DNA of 64,000 bases from G963674835 sp963674835 (GCA_963674835.2 CAXXKC010000003.1:186001-250000), one strand, 5' to 3'. Counted from the first letter of the stretch, positions 26,194 through 36,092 are shown. Translations and numbers: made by a program. Notes: a model not told the origin generated them from the sequence alone.

Positions 26194-26966
26194 TCACAGA
26201 CCTCCGCCGCCGGCGACGCGCTGACGATGTCCTGGTAGTGGGCCGCCAAGGCGTGAACGTCGGAAAGCTGGGAGGTCGGGAATTCGGTGAGGACGCGGCC
26301 GTCTTTCAGGACGACGATTCGCTGTGCCCAGACAGCCACGGCCGGCTCGTGCGTGACGACGACGATCGTCCGGCCCTCCTCGGTACAGAGCTTCTGCAGA
26401 AGCCGGCAGATGCCCTGGCCGGTGATGGAATCGAGGCTGCCGGTCGGTTCGTCGGCGAGGATGATCGACGGCTCGGTGACCATGGCACGGGCGATGGCTA
26501 CGCGCTGCTGCTCGCCGCCGCTGAGCGCATCGGGACGGTGGCGGCGACGATTGGTCAGCCCGAGGCGGTCGAGCAGGGGATCGAGCTGCGAGGGACCGGT
26601 GCGTCCGTCGGCCAGAAGCGGCAGCAGAACGTTGTCTTGAGCTGTGAGGGTGGGAATGAGGTTGAAGGCCTGAAACACCAGTCCGATGCGACGGCGGCGG
26701 AAGCACGTGAGCCGGTAGTCGGACATCTGGGCGAGGTCCTGGCCGTCGACGGTGATGCGGCCGGCGTCGGGCCGCGTGAGGCCGGCCATGACATGCAACA
26801 GCGTGCTTTTGCCGGACCCGCTGGCGCCCATCACGGCTACGAACTGGCCGCGTTGGACGGCGAGCGAGATATCGCTGAGGGCTTCGATGGTCGTCGTGCC
26901 TTGGCGGAATCGCTTGGTCACGTGCTCGACGCAAAGCGGTGGTGCGGAATCGCTCGGTGTGGTCAT
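26190..26966 (-). CDS. ABC transporter ATP-binding protein, MacB/LolD type
   Basis: 258 residues. Walker A is GASGSGKSTLL, the signature is LSGGEQQRVAIARAM and Walker B is IILADEPTGSLDS, followed by a switch histidine in VVVTHEPAVA. The sequence matches the LolD/MacB subgroup. It powers the permease encoded directly downstream. It starts 18 bp after the DUF1559 pseudopilin gene, with AAGGAG upstream, so all are probably in one operon. Confidence 0.95.
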   Translation of the reverse strand: MTTPSDSAPPLCVEHVTKRFRQGTTTIEALSDISLAVQRGQFVAVMGASGSGKSTLLHVMAGLTRPDAGRITVDGQDLAQMSDYRLTCFRRRRIGLVFQAFNLIPTLTAQDNVLLPLLADGRTGPSQLDPLLDRLGLTNRRRHRPDALSGGEQQRVAIARAMVTEPSIILADEPTGSLDSITGQGICRLLQKLCTEEGRTIVVVTHEPAVAVWAQRIVVLKDGRVLTEFPTSQLSDVHALAAHYQDIVSASPAAEVCE

Positions 26967-26984
26967 CTGGTGGCCGCTCCTTCT

Positions 26985-28064
<1,080 letters not shown>

Positions 28065-28130
28065 CGTTCGGGCTCGCTTTCCTGTCGAGATTGCGCGGTC
28101 GTTCCATCGCCGGTGGGCCGGGCGTAAGGA

Positions 28131-29339
28131 TCAGTGTTTCTCGGGCCGGCAGTACGAAAGGGCCAAGAGAGCAAATGCGGTGGCGAGATTGGGGTCGCCT
28201 TCCATCCACCGCGGGTTGCTGTTGACCCAGGAGCCATCGGGTTGTTGACGGCGGGCGAGTTCGTCGACGAGTTCGCGGCGCCAATCGTGCTTGGCGCCCG
28301 CGGAATCCTCGATCTGGTCCGTTCCAAGCGCGTCGAGGGCCTTGGCAAAGGTGACGTAGTAGTAGTAGAGTCCGGCATCGCCCATGCCGGGGTTGGCCTG
28401 AAGGTCGTAGTGTTTGCTGATCCAACCGACGGCGGCCTTGACGCGGGGATCGTCCTTGTTCAGGCCGGCGTAGATCATGCTCTTCAGTCCGGAGTAGGTC
28501 ATGGAGCCGTAGCTGCGCAGGCCGCCTTGGGCCGTTTCGCGCTGCTCGTCCTGCTTGCCGAGCACGCAGGTGTAGTAGAAACCGCCGTCGTTGACCTTGT
28601 CGGCGAACTGCGTGGTGTTGTCGGGGCTTTCGAGGTTCTGGCAGCGGGAGACGAAAACGAGCGCTTTCTGGATCGCCTGATCGTCGGCCTCGGTGGCGGA
28701 CGCCTTGAAGGCGTCGACGAGAAAAGCCGTGTTGGACAGGTCGGGGCGGGACTTGGCGCCGTAGCCGGCGCCGCCGTAGTAGAGGTTGGACTTGTCCTTG
28801 CCGCGGCTTTCGTCCCATTGTCCGGCGCGGAGGAACGCGTCGGCGCTGTGGATGAGCTTGTCGTAGCGTCCGTCGCGGTTGGCTTCCTTGAAGCAGACCA
28901 AGGCGATGCACGACTCGTACATGGGGATGCGGCCGCCCGGCATGTGAATGCCGCCGCTTTCCTGGGAGTATTCTTCGAGGAATTTGAGGCCTTTGGCCAC
29001 CTGGGGATCGGCGAGGCCGCGGCCGCTTCGCAGCAGCGCGAGTGTGGCCAAGGCAGTAGGGCCGATACCGATGTGCGCGCTGATGGAGCCGTCTTCCGCC
29101 TGGCGTCCGGCCAGGAAGTGAATGGCACGGTCGACCACCTTGTGATAGAGCTTGTCGTCTGGCGTCTTCGACTCGCTTTGGGCCGCGAGGGCGAAAGAAG
29201 AACATGAGGCGGTCAGCGCGAGGACGAACATCAACGCCCTGGATGGTCGGTGAAATGGGAGATCGCTGGAACCTTTGGATGCCGGAAGCACGTGACTTGC
29301 GGTGCGCGAGAACCAGCCAGCAGAACGCACATCACCCAT
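28131..29339 (-). CDS. Secreted terpenoid-cyclase/prenyltransferase repeat protein
   Basis: 402 residues. Alpha-toroid repeats are visible: AIHFLAGRQAEDGSI, VAKGLKFLEEYS, AFLRAGQWDES, VDELARRQQPDGSWVNSNPRWMEGDPNLATAFALLALSYC. There is no DxDD cyclase motif, so it is probably not a terpene cyclase but an all-alpha toroid like those in secreted planctomycete proteins. Start at 29339 has AGGAG 8 bp upstream; a signal-like segment MFVLALTASCSSFALAAQ follows after a long basic N-region. It heads the minus-strand operon ending at 23272. Confidence 0.85.
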   Translation of the reverse strand: MGDVRSAGWFSRTASHVLPASKGSSDLPFHRPSRALMFVLALTASCSSFALAAQSESKTPDDKLYHKVVDRAIHFLAGRQAEDGSISAHIGIGPTALATLALLRSGRGLADPQVAKGLKFLEEYSQESGGIHMPGGRIPMYESCIALVCFKEANRDGRYDKLIHSADAFLRAGQWDESRGKDKSNLYYGGAGYGAKSRPDLSNTAFLVDAFKASATEADDQAIQKALVFVSRCQNLESPDNTTQFADKVNDGGFYYTCVLGKQDEQRETAQGGLRSYGSMTYSGLKSMIYAGLNKDDPRVKAAVGWISKHYDLQANPGMGDAGLYYYYVTFAKALDALGTDQIEDSAGAKHDWRRELVDELARRQQPDGSWVNSNPRWMEGDPNLATAFALLALSYCRPEKH

Positions 29340-29432
29340 ACGGCATACTCCTGATCCGTCTGGAAACAGAGCGTTAATCGGTGCGCATCGACCGACGCGC
29401 GGGTCAGGACGCAGGGAGAGCAAATGCGATGC

Positions 29433-29450
29433 CTCGATTCGTAAATCGAG
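29433..29450. promoter_or_regulatory. Operator-like palindrome
   Basis: CTCGATT and AATCGAG are perfect 7-bp arms around CGTA. It lies about 95 bp upstream of the minus-strand start at 29339 and 260 bp from the plus-strand start, a plausible repressor or activator site. A function is inferred only from symmetry and place. Confidence 0.35.
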
Positions 29451-29583
29451 TGCGACCGGCATCGCGGAGATTGAATCGAGGCGAATCGGGCGGACGATAC
29501 GCTGTGAGGAGCACTACGAGACTCGCGGCGGTGTCGATTTGCGCGACGCGAGTGTCGGTGTCATGAGCAGAGAGCCGAGTTTG

Positions 29584-29611
29584 TTGACATCGACCGCGAC
29601 TCGCGTATCCT
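29584..29611 (+). promoter_or_regulatory. Sigma70-like promoter candidate
   Basis: TTGACA, a 16-bp spacer, then TATCCT; it would start a transcript about 95 bp before the pseudopilin ATG at 29712. Confidence 0.45.
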
Positions 29612-29711
29612 GAAGCTCACTACCGGTGTCTTCTCACTGGTGCGTGCGGAGCGTGGCTTGCAGGGATGCGTGAGCGGGGACCTTGAATCGCCCGGGAAAC
29701 AAGAGTCTGCC

Positions 29712-30737
29712 ATGAAACGTCGCGGTTTTACGCTGGTTGAGTTGCTGGTGGTCGTGGCCATTGTGGGAGTCCTCGTGGCCCTGTTGCTGCCTGCGGTGCA
29801 GGCGGCACGCGAGGCAGCACGGCGAATGTCGTGCAGCAACAACCTAAAGCAGATCGGCCTGGCCATCCATCATTACCACGGCACCAATCTCATGCTTCCG
29901 CCCGGCGCGTTGGTGCGGCGGCTGGAAGACGACACGCTCTGGACGGGTTACCTGGGGCCACACGCGCGGATTCTGCCGTATATCGAGCGGAATACGACGT
30001 ACAACAAGATGGACGTCGATACGTCGTACGGCGACCTGATCAATAAGGATGCCGTGGGACACGTGATCGACAATTTCCTCTGCCCCAGCGAGATCAACCG
30101 GGAGCCCGTGTCGCATTCCAAGTTTGGGCTGATCGGGGGCGTGAACTACGTGTTCTGCATGGGTGACTGGTATGTGTGGAACGGTGTGGACACGCCGGGC
30201 CCTCCGACGCGTTCGGCGTTTGGGGTGAACTTCAGCCGCAGATGGGCGGACTTTCGCGACGGCCTGACCAACACCCTGCTGGCTGCGGAGGTGAAGAATT
30301 ACCAGGTGACTATCCGCGACTGCGGGCCGCTTTCGCTAATCAGCGATCCGAACAGCGTGCCGCCGCCGGACGCGGATCCGCTGACGGTGTGTCCGGAATA
30401 CTTGGGCACCGGCTGCTCGATCTTCCTTAGGGCTCACACACAGTGGGCAGAGATGTCGTGCCATCACAACGGCTTCACGACGGCGTGGCCGCCGAACAAG
30501 AAGACGCCGGGCGGACCGGGGCTGAGCGAACCGGACGTGGATGTTCTCAGCCGGCGAGAACGGCTGGGTGGGCCGAGCTTCGGCGCGATCACGTCGCGCA
30601 GCTATCATCCGGGCGGAGTTCACGCGCTGTTGGGCGACGGGTCGGTGCGTTTTGTGGCCGATTCGATCGATGGGTTCGTTTGGCGGCACCTCGGAACGGT
30701 TCAGGGGGGCGAGGTGGTTCCGAGCGACGCGTTCTGA
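29712..30737 (+). CDS. DUF1559 pseudopilin (H-x9-DG)
   Basis: 341 residues. MKRRGFTLVELLVVVAIVG is a short leader and prepilin helix, followed by LLPAVQAAREAARRMSCSNNLKQIGLA. The C-terminal motif is YHPGGVHALLGDGSVRFVAD. The start at 29712 is preferred to 29640 because the prepilin leader is then five residues long. It stands alone between divergent or convergent genes, with its own candidate promoter upstream. It is a secretion-pseudopilus type envelope protein of unknown partner. Confidence 0.93.
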   Translation: MKRRGFTLVELLVVVAIVGVLVALLLPAVQAAREAARRMSCSNNLKQIGLAIHHYHGTNLMLPPGALVRRLEDDTLWTGYLGPHARILPYIERNTTYNKMDVDTSYGDLINKDAVGHVIDNFLCPSEINREPVSHSKFGLIGGVNYVFCMGDWYVWNGVDTPGPPTRSAFGVNFSRRWADFRDGLTNTLLAAEVKNYQVTIRDCGPLSLISDPNSVPPPDADPLTVCPEYLGTGCSIFLRAHTQWAEMSCHHNGFTTAWPPNKKTPGGPGLSEPDVDVLSRRERLGGPSFGAITSRSYHPGGVHALLGDGSVRFVADSIDGFVWRHLGTVQGGEVVPSDAF

Positions 30738-30777
30738 GGAGCCGCCACGAGCCGTGCAGTTCGGAAGCGCCGGAGGT

Positions 30778-31647
30778 CTACTTGGCCTTCTTGTAGCGAT
30801 AGTTCAGGAAGTCGCCGACGTAGATGAGGTACTCGAAGGGGAGCCTGTCGTCGCCCACCTCCTTGACGATCGTGCCCAGGGTTCCCTGGATCACTTCTTC
30901 TTTGTCGGCGTAGCCGGCGCATTTGACGATGGCAACGGGCGTTTCGGGCGGGTAGTGGACCAGCAGCTTGCGGATGAAATCGGAAAACTCGGCGCGCATG
31001 GTGAACAGGACCATGGTGCTGCCGTGGACGGAGAGTTTCTCGATCGTGTCGGTCTTGCCCGGCCAGTCGGTGGCACTGAGGATGACCGCCTTGGTATGGT
31101 CGCTGGTCGTAACGCCCCTGCAAAGCGCGGCATTTCCGGCGTTGAAAGAGCTGACGCCCGGCACGACGACGGGATGGAGATCTTCGAACTCTTCGAGGCA
31201 CCACGCCCAGGGACCGTAAATGAGCGGGTCGCCGGAGTCGAGAATGGCCACGGTCTTTTTTTTGGCGACGGCGTCGCGCACGATGCTGATGAACTTGTCG
31301 CGTTTGGTAGCCATTTGCTCGGCCTGGTGGCGCATCGGTTCGGGCACGTCGGCGAGGTTCTGGCCATAGAAGGGGAAGAGTCGCCAGTAGCCGTCGATGA
31401 TCTCTTTGCCGTTGAGATAGTCGGCGAACTTCTCTTGGATGCGGCGGGAACAGAAGACGATGTCGGCCCGCTTCATGACGTCGATCGCCCGCAAGGTGAT
31501 CAAATCGGCATCGCCGGGCCCCACGCCGACCAGATAGAGCTGAGTGGGTTTCGTTTCGGCGAGCGCATTGCCGGCCAGGGCAGCGAACCAGAGGGTCGAG
31601 AAGGCCAGCAGGAGTGCTTTGGACCGCGTGCGTCGAGCGTGAGCCAT
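30778..31647 (-). CDS. Tetrapyrrole-methylase-fold protein with a signal peptide
   Basis: 289 residues. After a basic N-terminus comes ALLLAFSTLWFAALAGNALAE, a convincing signal peptide. The mature part is a corrin/porphyrin methylase fold: LYLVGVGPGDADLITLRA (glycine-rich SAM loop), VAILDSGDPLIYGPW, VVVPGVSSFNAGNAALCRG and VILSATDWPG. It resembles CobM/CbiF-type precorrin methylases, which are cytoplasmic. The ATG at 31647 has AAAGGA upstream. Whether it is exported and still binds SAM is open; a scavenging or sensing role is one possibility. Confidence 0.85.
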   Translation of the reverse strand: MAHARRTRSKALLLAFSTLWFAALAGNALAETKPTQLYLVGVGPGDADLITLRAIDVMKRADIVFCSRRIQEKFADYLNGKEIIDGYWRLFPFYGQNLADVPEPMRHQAEQMATKRDKFISIVRDAVAKKKTVAILDSGDPLIYGPWAWCLEEFEDLHPVVVPGVSSFNAGNAALCRGVTTSDHTKAVILSATDWPGKTDTIEKLSVHGSTMVLFTMRAEFSDFIRKLLVHYPPETPVAIVKCAGYADKEEVIQGTLGTIVKEVGDDRLPFEYLIYVGDFLNYRYKKAK

Positions 31648-31757
31648 GGGGAGTGTCCTTTCGGTGAGATTCGGGCGAGCCGATTGAGGAAAACGCTTGT
31701 CGAGGGAGGAAGTCGCCGCGGGTCGTGCCGGGCGCACGTGGCCGGGGCGGAACCGTA

Positions 31758-31788
31758 TCGTATTACGAATACACGTGTCGTAACACGA
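31758..31788. promoter_or_regulatory. Tandem palindromic operator-like sites
   Basis: TCGTATTACGA (31758-31768) and TCGTAACACGA (31778-31788) are near-identical palindromic sites starting 20 bp apart, about two helical turns. They lie 111 bp upstream of the tetrapyrrole-methylase-like start. Spacing and symmetry suggest side-by-side dimers of one regulator. Confidence 0.5.
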
Positions 31789-31964
31789 CCATAGTAATCA
31801 TCGACCGGAGAGATGACAAGCGGGGAGGAGGGATTTGGGGCGAAGGAGGGGAGACGGAGGCGATTGATGTGGCCGCCAGGACGTGGCTGGGGCTCGTGGG
31901 ACGAGGGAGGGCAGGGGAGTGAGCAGGTGAATGTTGGTTCGGGGCTCTGCCGGAGATTCGGGCC

Positions 31965-32010
31965 GCCCTCACCCTCCTCCCCTCGCCCGCGTGCGGGACA
32001 GAGGGGAGGA
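31965..32010. repeat. REP-like hairpin, copy 1
   Basis: CCGCCCTCACCC, then a GC-rich hairpin (CCCGC-GTGC-GGG type) and AGGGGAGG. Related copies are at 39665, 44446 and 58513. It lies just after the stop of the exported methyltransferase gene. Confidence 0.75.
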
Positions 32011-32020
32011 GGTGGCGCGG

Positions 32021-32731
32021 TTAGCGTTTCTTGAGGGTGATGCTCATGCCAGCGCCCTGCATGGAGAAGAGCGTCTCGAGGTCGGGGTTGGTGGTGACGG
32101 CTTTGAGATACTCGGGGTTGGGCGTGCGGGGCGTGATGTTGTGGGCGAGGATGAGGCCGCCGGGGCGGACCAGGGGCAGGATCTTCTTGAGGTAGTCGGC
32201 GTATCCAGGCTTCTCCGCGTCGATGAAGACCAGATCGATTGGCCCTTCGAGCTTGGTGATCGTTTCGTGGGCGTCGCCTATGACGACCGTAATGATGTCG
32301 GTCATGCCGGCGGCTTTGAAGTTCTCGCGGGCCAAGGCGGCGCGCTCGGGTTCGAGCTCGTGGGTGATCAGTTTGCCGCCGGTTTTCTGGAGTGCCAGCC
32401 CGATCCAGATGGACGAAATGCCGTTGGACGTACCGATTTCGACCGCCTTTTTGGCGTCGATGGCCTCGGTCAGCAGGCGAAGCATGCGCCCATCGGCCTC
32501 GGGGACATTGAGCATGCGGCCCTGCTTCTGTTCGATATCGTCGAAGAGTTTGTAGATCTTCTGCTCGTTGGCGTCTTTGGGAACGGGCGGCGACTGGAGT
32601 GCTGCCATTGCATCAGCGTTGCCCGGCCCACGGGGACGACGTGCGTCGGTGCCAGGAGTCTGAGCCAGGGCGGTTGCGGTCGTTACGAACAACATGAACG
32701 CGCCGACGAGTGTGGGAATCGTGAGTTTCAT
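32021..32731 (-). CDS. Class I SAM-dependent O-methyltransferase-like protein with a signal peptide
   Basis: 236 residues. Signal peptide at 1-23 (TLVGAFMLFVTTATALAQ). Then a methyltransferase of the catechol/caffeoyl-CoA type: GRMLRLLTEAIDAKKAVEIG, motif I VEIGTSNGISSIWIGLAL, ITHELEPERAALARENF, VIGDAHETI, and VFIDAEKPGYADYL. It keeps the SAM-binding and catalytic-Asp layout. As with its neighbour, a signal peptide on such an enzyme is unexpected. CGGAG precedes the ATG. Confidence 0.85.
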   Translation of the reverse strand: MKLTIPTLVGAFMLFVTTATALAQTPGTDARRPRGPGNADAMAALQSPPVPKDANEQKIYKLFDDIEQKQGRMLNVPEADGRMLRLLTEAIDAKKAVEIGTSNGISSIWIGLALQKTGGKLITHELEPERAALARENFKAAGMTDIITVVIGDAHETITKLEGPIDLVFIDAEKPGYADYLKKILPLVRPGGLILAHNITPRTPNPEYLKAVTTNPDLETLFSMQGAGMSITLKKR

Positions 32732-32763
32732 GGTTGTGCTCCGAGGAGGGTGAGGACGTCGAT

Positions 32764-33231
32764 CTACACGGCGACGATGGATTCACGATAGACGGATTCT
32801 GGGCCGACCACAAGAGTGGCGACGACGGGGCGGCTGAATAGGTCGGGCGGCACGTCAATCTGTCCGATGACCCGCCGGGAAACGATGGGGATCGGTTCGC
32901 GCAGCGGCCGGAGGGGAGGCGTTGCTGTGCCGGTCGAGCCGTTGACCGTGCATTTATCGATGCCTGTATTGAAAACGGAACAAGGGGTCCAACCCAATCC
33001 TGATCTTTCGGCCTCCCGATGGTCGGCCTCGTTCCAGTTCCAATGCAGGACCCAATAGGGGCGGGCGGTGTCGCGGTGGACGAGGTCGGGAGCGAAGGCG
33101 GGGAGGCAGACGGCGATGTATTCGGCGCCTTCGGGGGCGGGCGTGCTGTATCGGACCCATTGGCCCGACCGGACGATGACGGCCTGACCGGCCGCGTGGA
33201 TGATCGTTGGTTTGGGGACGAAGGTTGTCAT
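32764..33231 (-). CDS. Cupin-like protein, probably 5' truncated with an odd tail
   Basis: 155 residues. Only the second half of a small cupin is recognisable: AAGQAVIVRSGQWVRYSTP followed by EGAEYIAVCLPAFAPDLVHRD. The first strands and metal-binding HxH motif are missing, and the frame upstream of the ATG is a shadow of the WbsX gene. Unlike usual cupins, which end soon after VHRD, about 85 further residues follow that match nothing I know. Either it is a rearranged remnant or a new small family. It ends 32 bp upstream of the exported O-methyltransferase gene. Confidence 0.5.
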   Translation of the reverse strand: MTTFVPKPTIIHAAGQAVIVRSGQWVRYSTPAPEGAEYIAVCLPAFAPDLVHRDTARPYWVLHWNWNEADHREAERSGLGWTPCSVFNTGIDKCTVNGSTGTATPPLRPLREPIPIVSRRVIGQIDVPPDLFSRPVVATLVVGPESVYRESIVAV

Positions 33232-33338
33232 GATGGTTTTGTGCGGGTTTGAGTGTAAACCGTCCGCGCCCCTGGCCCCGTTCGCGCATGCGGAAGAGGG
33301 GAGGGTTGCGTCGGGCGATTGTGCGGATGCGGTGAGGG

Positions 33339-36092
33339 TCAGTGGAGCCGGATGAACTGGATGGCGATCTTCCGGCCGGGGCCAGCGACGGGGTCGAGGC
33401 GAAGAGACGTGACCATGTTGCGCCAGTGAGGGTTGGCGCCGAGGTCGAGGTCGTAATCGTGGAACTGGCCATCGCCAATGACGTCGAAATGGACGCTGCT
33501 GGCTTCGCTGGTCGGCGAGAAACGGGTGGACCAGAAGACTTGCGCATGATCGTCGGCAGAGCATTTCATGCGGATAGTCATGTGATGGAAGCGGCATGCG
33601 TCGATGCGCAGTCGGGGGCCGTAGAGGATCGGGTCGGGACCGACCGACTCGGCCTGTAGTGCACCGTCGCGAACTTCGACGCGCAGGCTGCCGGCGGCCA
33701 TCCAGCCATCGAGCTGGCCGTCCTTGTCGAACTGCCACGCCGTCTTGTTCTGCACCGGCGGCAGGTCGTACGGGCCACGGCCGATGTCGGAGGGGACGAG
33801 GTCGGGTGGCCAGTTGCCCGGCTTGCAGAAGGTGTCGCGGATCTGGTCCAGACATCGGAAGCCGTACTCGTTGCAGGGCTCGATGTAGCTTCCTTCGCCC
33901 CATTCGTTCCATGGCCCAAGGATGAGGATCTTTTTGTGGTGTTCGTCGGCGTAGCGACGCGCCATGCGACACATTTCGCCGAAGAGTTCCGGTGTTCGGT
34001 CGTAAACGACCAGACTCTTGTTACCGTGCCAGGGTTCGGAGGCCCATCCGGTATCGAGCAGGGGAAAGTACTGCATTTCGGTAGCGACCGAGTCGGCCTT
34101 CTGCCAGACCTCGGGCGAGGTTTCGACGACGTCGGCGTAGGGGAACCGCTGGGTCTTCGCCCGAGAGTGGGCCAACTGGAAGGAGTGGTAGCTTGTGAAG
34201 GCCTCGAAGCCTTCGTTCTTGAGCGTCTCGCAGGTGGAGACGTCGGGGGTGGGGGAGCCCATGGCGGCGAAGTAGATGCCCTTGTAACCGGCATCGCGGG
34301 CCATCTTTTGCGACATGGCGTAGAGCTCGGCGGCTTTGGCGCTGCCGCCGAGGTCGTTGCGGACGTTGCCGGGTGCCCAGATGAACACGGCGGGACGGTC
34401 GTCGATGCGGTAGTACTCGTCCATGCCGAAGTAGTTGTCGATCCAGAACTGGGTCACTTTGCGCCAGTCGTCGACTGAATGGGTGTGGGGCGGATTGTGA
34501 TTGGCCCACATGACGCACCACTTGAGGTACTTGCGGAACTTGGCGTCCTTGTATGAGTTGACCCAATGCTCGAGATGGCGGGCGCCTTTGCACCAGTACC
34601 AGTCGACGAGGAAGAACTTGACGCCGTGCTCGGCCGCCCACTTGATCTGCCAGTCGATACACTCGGGGTTGGCTTCGTCGTACCAGCCGAGGACCGGCTT
34701 GCGCAGCGGATAGTCTTGGATGGGCTGCCAGCGTTCCATGGTGGGCCAGCCGGGGAAGTAGAAGGCTCCGATGTCGAACTTGCTGGTGACGGGCTGCGGC
34801 TCGGGAATGTAATCGGTCTTGGCCACCTTGGGCAACGGCGTGAAGTCGATGGACGCCGTCGAGGAAACTGCCGGCATACCGGGGCCCTCGATCTTGACGG
34901 AGATGGGCACGACTGCGGCGCCGCCGGCTTCGACGGTCCAGTGGATCGAGTCGGGGATGCCGAAGCAAACGGGCGCGATCTTCTGGCCGGCCTGGCCGAC
35001 GACCTTCACGCCTTCGGGCACGGATAGTGTGGCGACAACGTCTTTGGCGGGCTCGCCACCGAGGTTCTCCAGAGTGCAAACGACCTGCGAGGGGCGGTCG
35101 ACGCGGTTGACGCCTTCCTGGCGGCCGAAATAGCTGACTTCAAGTTCCGCGGGACCTGCGGGATGGTCGGCAAGGCCGATCGACTCGATCCGCGCGGTGG
35201 CGTCCTTCTTGTCGGTCGGAGAGATGCCGAGGAAGACGAGGGAGTCGTCGCGCGACGCGAGTTCCGGGATCTCGACGTTGTAGGTGTGTATCTGGCCGTC
35301 GGCACGGAGAGGAAACGATACGGATCGCCAGCCCATGCGTTTGTCGGTGGCGTAGTAGATGCGGCCCGCCTTGCCGCCATCGACAGCCATGCGGAGACAG
35401 GCGACCGAGGCCTCAAAGGCAGGGATGGACAAGAGGGGACTAGCGAGGATCGGCGAGGTGGTCTCGGCGGTAGTCTGCAGGGCGGCGTCTTGCACGCTGG
35501 GCGAAGTCGTTTCCTGCATGGCCCACCATCCCTGGTCGCCGGAGGCAAACTGCCAGTTTCGGGCCGCGACGGGCTGGCTAAGCGGAACGTCGACGATGCG
35601 GATGAAATCGATCTCGAAGGGGCTGTCGTTGGGAGGATCGAACCGGAGGCGAATGATCTTGCCCGCCGCTTGCCAGAAGGGATAGATGCGGTAGACGTGG
35701 AATTGGTCGTCGGCGGTGATTTGGAGGTGGTCGGCCTTGGCTTCACTGAACCCACCGTACTTGCCCTCGAGTGTTTCGGTCCAGAAGAGTTCGGCGGCCC
35801 CGCCGGCGGCGCTTTTCATGCGAATCTCGATGCGCTGGCCGGGACGGGCCGGGATGTCGAAGGTGGGGGCGAAGAGGATGGGGTCGTTGCCGGTGGTACG
35901 GCCGCGCAGGACACCGCCGGCCACGGCCGCGTCGGCGATCTGTCCGCCGACGGTCCAGCCCTGGAAGTCGCCCTCGGTGTTGAACTCCCATTGGGCGACG
36001 ATCGATTGCTGGGCGTCGGCAGCAACGGCCAGGGGACTGGATACGAAGCACGCGATGGACGAGAGGATTGCCGTGGTGAGCCAGCGATGCAT
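33339..36092 (-). CDS. Secreted multidomain WbsX/GH99-like glycoside hydrolase
   Basis: 917 residues. Signal peptide at 1-25 (ILSSIACFVSSPLAVAA). Residues ~30-170 and ~175-310 are jelly-roll-like modules (FNTEGDFQGW, FASGDQGWW), then a CARDB-like Ig segment (~315-420). The catalytic WbsX/GH99-like barrel (~440-780) has GAFYFPGWPTMERW, FFLVDWYWCKGARHLEHWV, YYRIDDRPAVFIWAPG and the active-site segment LGPWNEWGEGSYIEP. A third jelly-roll (~795-917) resembles the first. It probably attacks an extracellular sugar polymer. GGAGG 9 bp before the ATG at 36092 sets the start; the frame continues to 36491 without support. Confidence 0.88.
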   Translation of the reverse strand: MHRWLTTAILSSIACFVSSPLAVAADAQQSIVAQWEFNTEGDFQGWTVGGQIADAAVAGGVLRGRTTGNDPILFAPTFDIPARPGQRIEIRMKSAAGGAAELFWTETLEGKYGGFSEAKADHLQITADDQFHVYRIYPFWQAAGKIIRLRFDPPNDSPFEIDFIRIVDVPLSQPVAARNWQFASGDQGWWAMQETTSPSVQDAALQTTAETTSPILASPLLSIPAFEASVACLRMAVDGGKAGRIYYATDKRMGWRSVSFPLRADGQIHTYNVEIPELASRDDSLVFLGISPTDKKDATARIESIGLADHPAGPAELEVSYFGRQEGVNRVDRPSQVVCTLENLGGEPAKDVVATLSVPEGVKVVGQAGQKIAPVCFGIPDSIHWTVEAGGAAVVPISVKIEGPGMPAVSSTASIDFTPLPKVAKTDYIPEPQPVTSKFDIGAFYFPGWPTMERWQPIQDYPLRKPVLGWYDEANPECIDWQIKWAAEHGVKFFLVDWYWCKGARHLEHWVNSYKDAKFRKYLKWCVMWANHNPPHTHSVDDWRKVTQFWIDNYFGMDEYYRIDDRPAVFIWAPGNVRNDLGGSAKAAELYAMSQKMARDAGYKGIYFAAMGSPTPDVSTCETLKNEGFEAFTSYHSFQLAHSRAKTQRFPYADVVETSPEVWQKADSVATEMQYFPLLDTGWASEPWHGNKSLVVYDRTPELFGEMCRMARRYADEHHKKILILGPWNEWGEGSYIEPCNEYGFRCLDQIRDTFCKPGNWPPDLVPSDIGRGPYDLPPVQNKTAWQFDKDGQLDGWMAAGSLRVEVRDGALQAESVGPDPILYGPRLRIDACRFHHMTIRMKCSADDHAQVFWSTRFSPTSEASSVHFDVIGDGQFHDYDLDLGANPHWRNMVTSLRLDPVAGPGRKIAIQFIRLH

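Larger units (their letters stand above)
29340..29711. other. Divergent intergenic region
   Basis: 372 bp between two divergent genes. It contains a palindrome at 29433-29450 (CTCGATT-CGTA-AATCGAG), a related half-site nearby (GAATCGAG at about 29473) and a promoter-like pair at 29584-29611. Confidence 0.5.
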
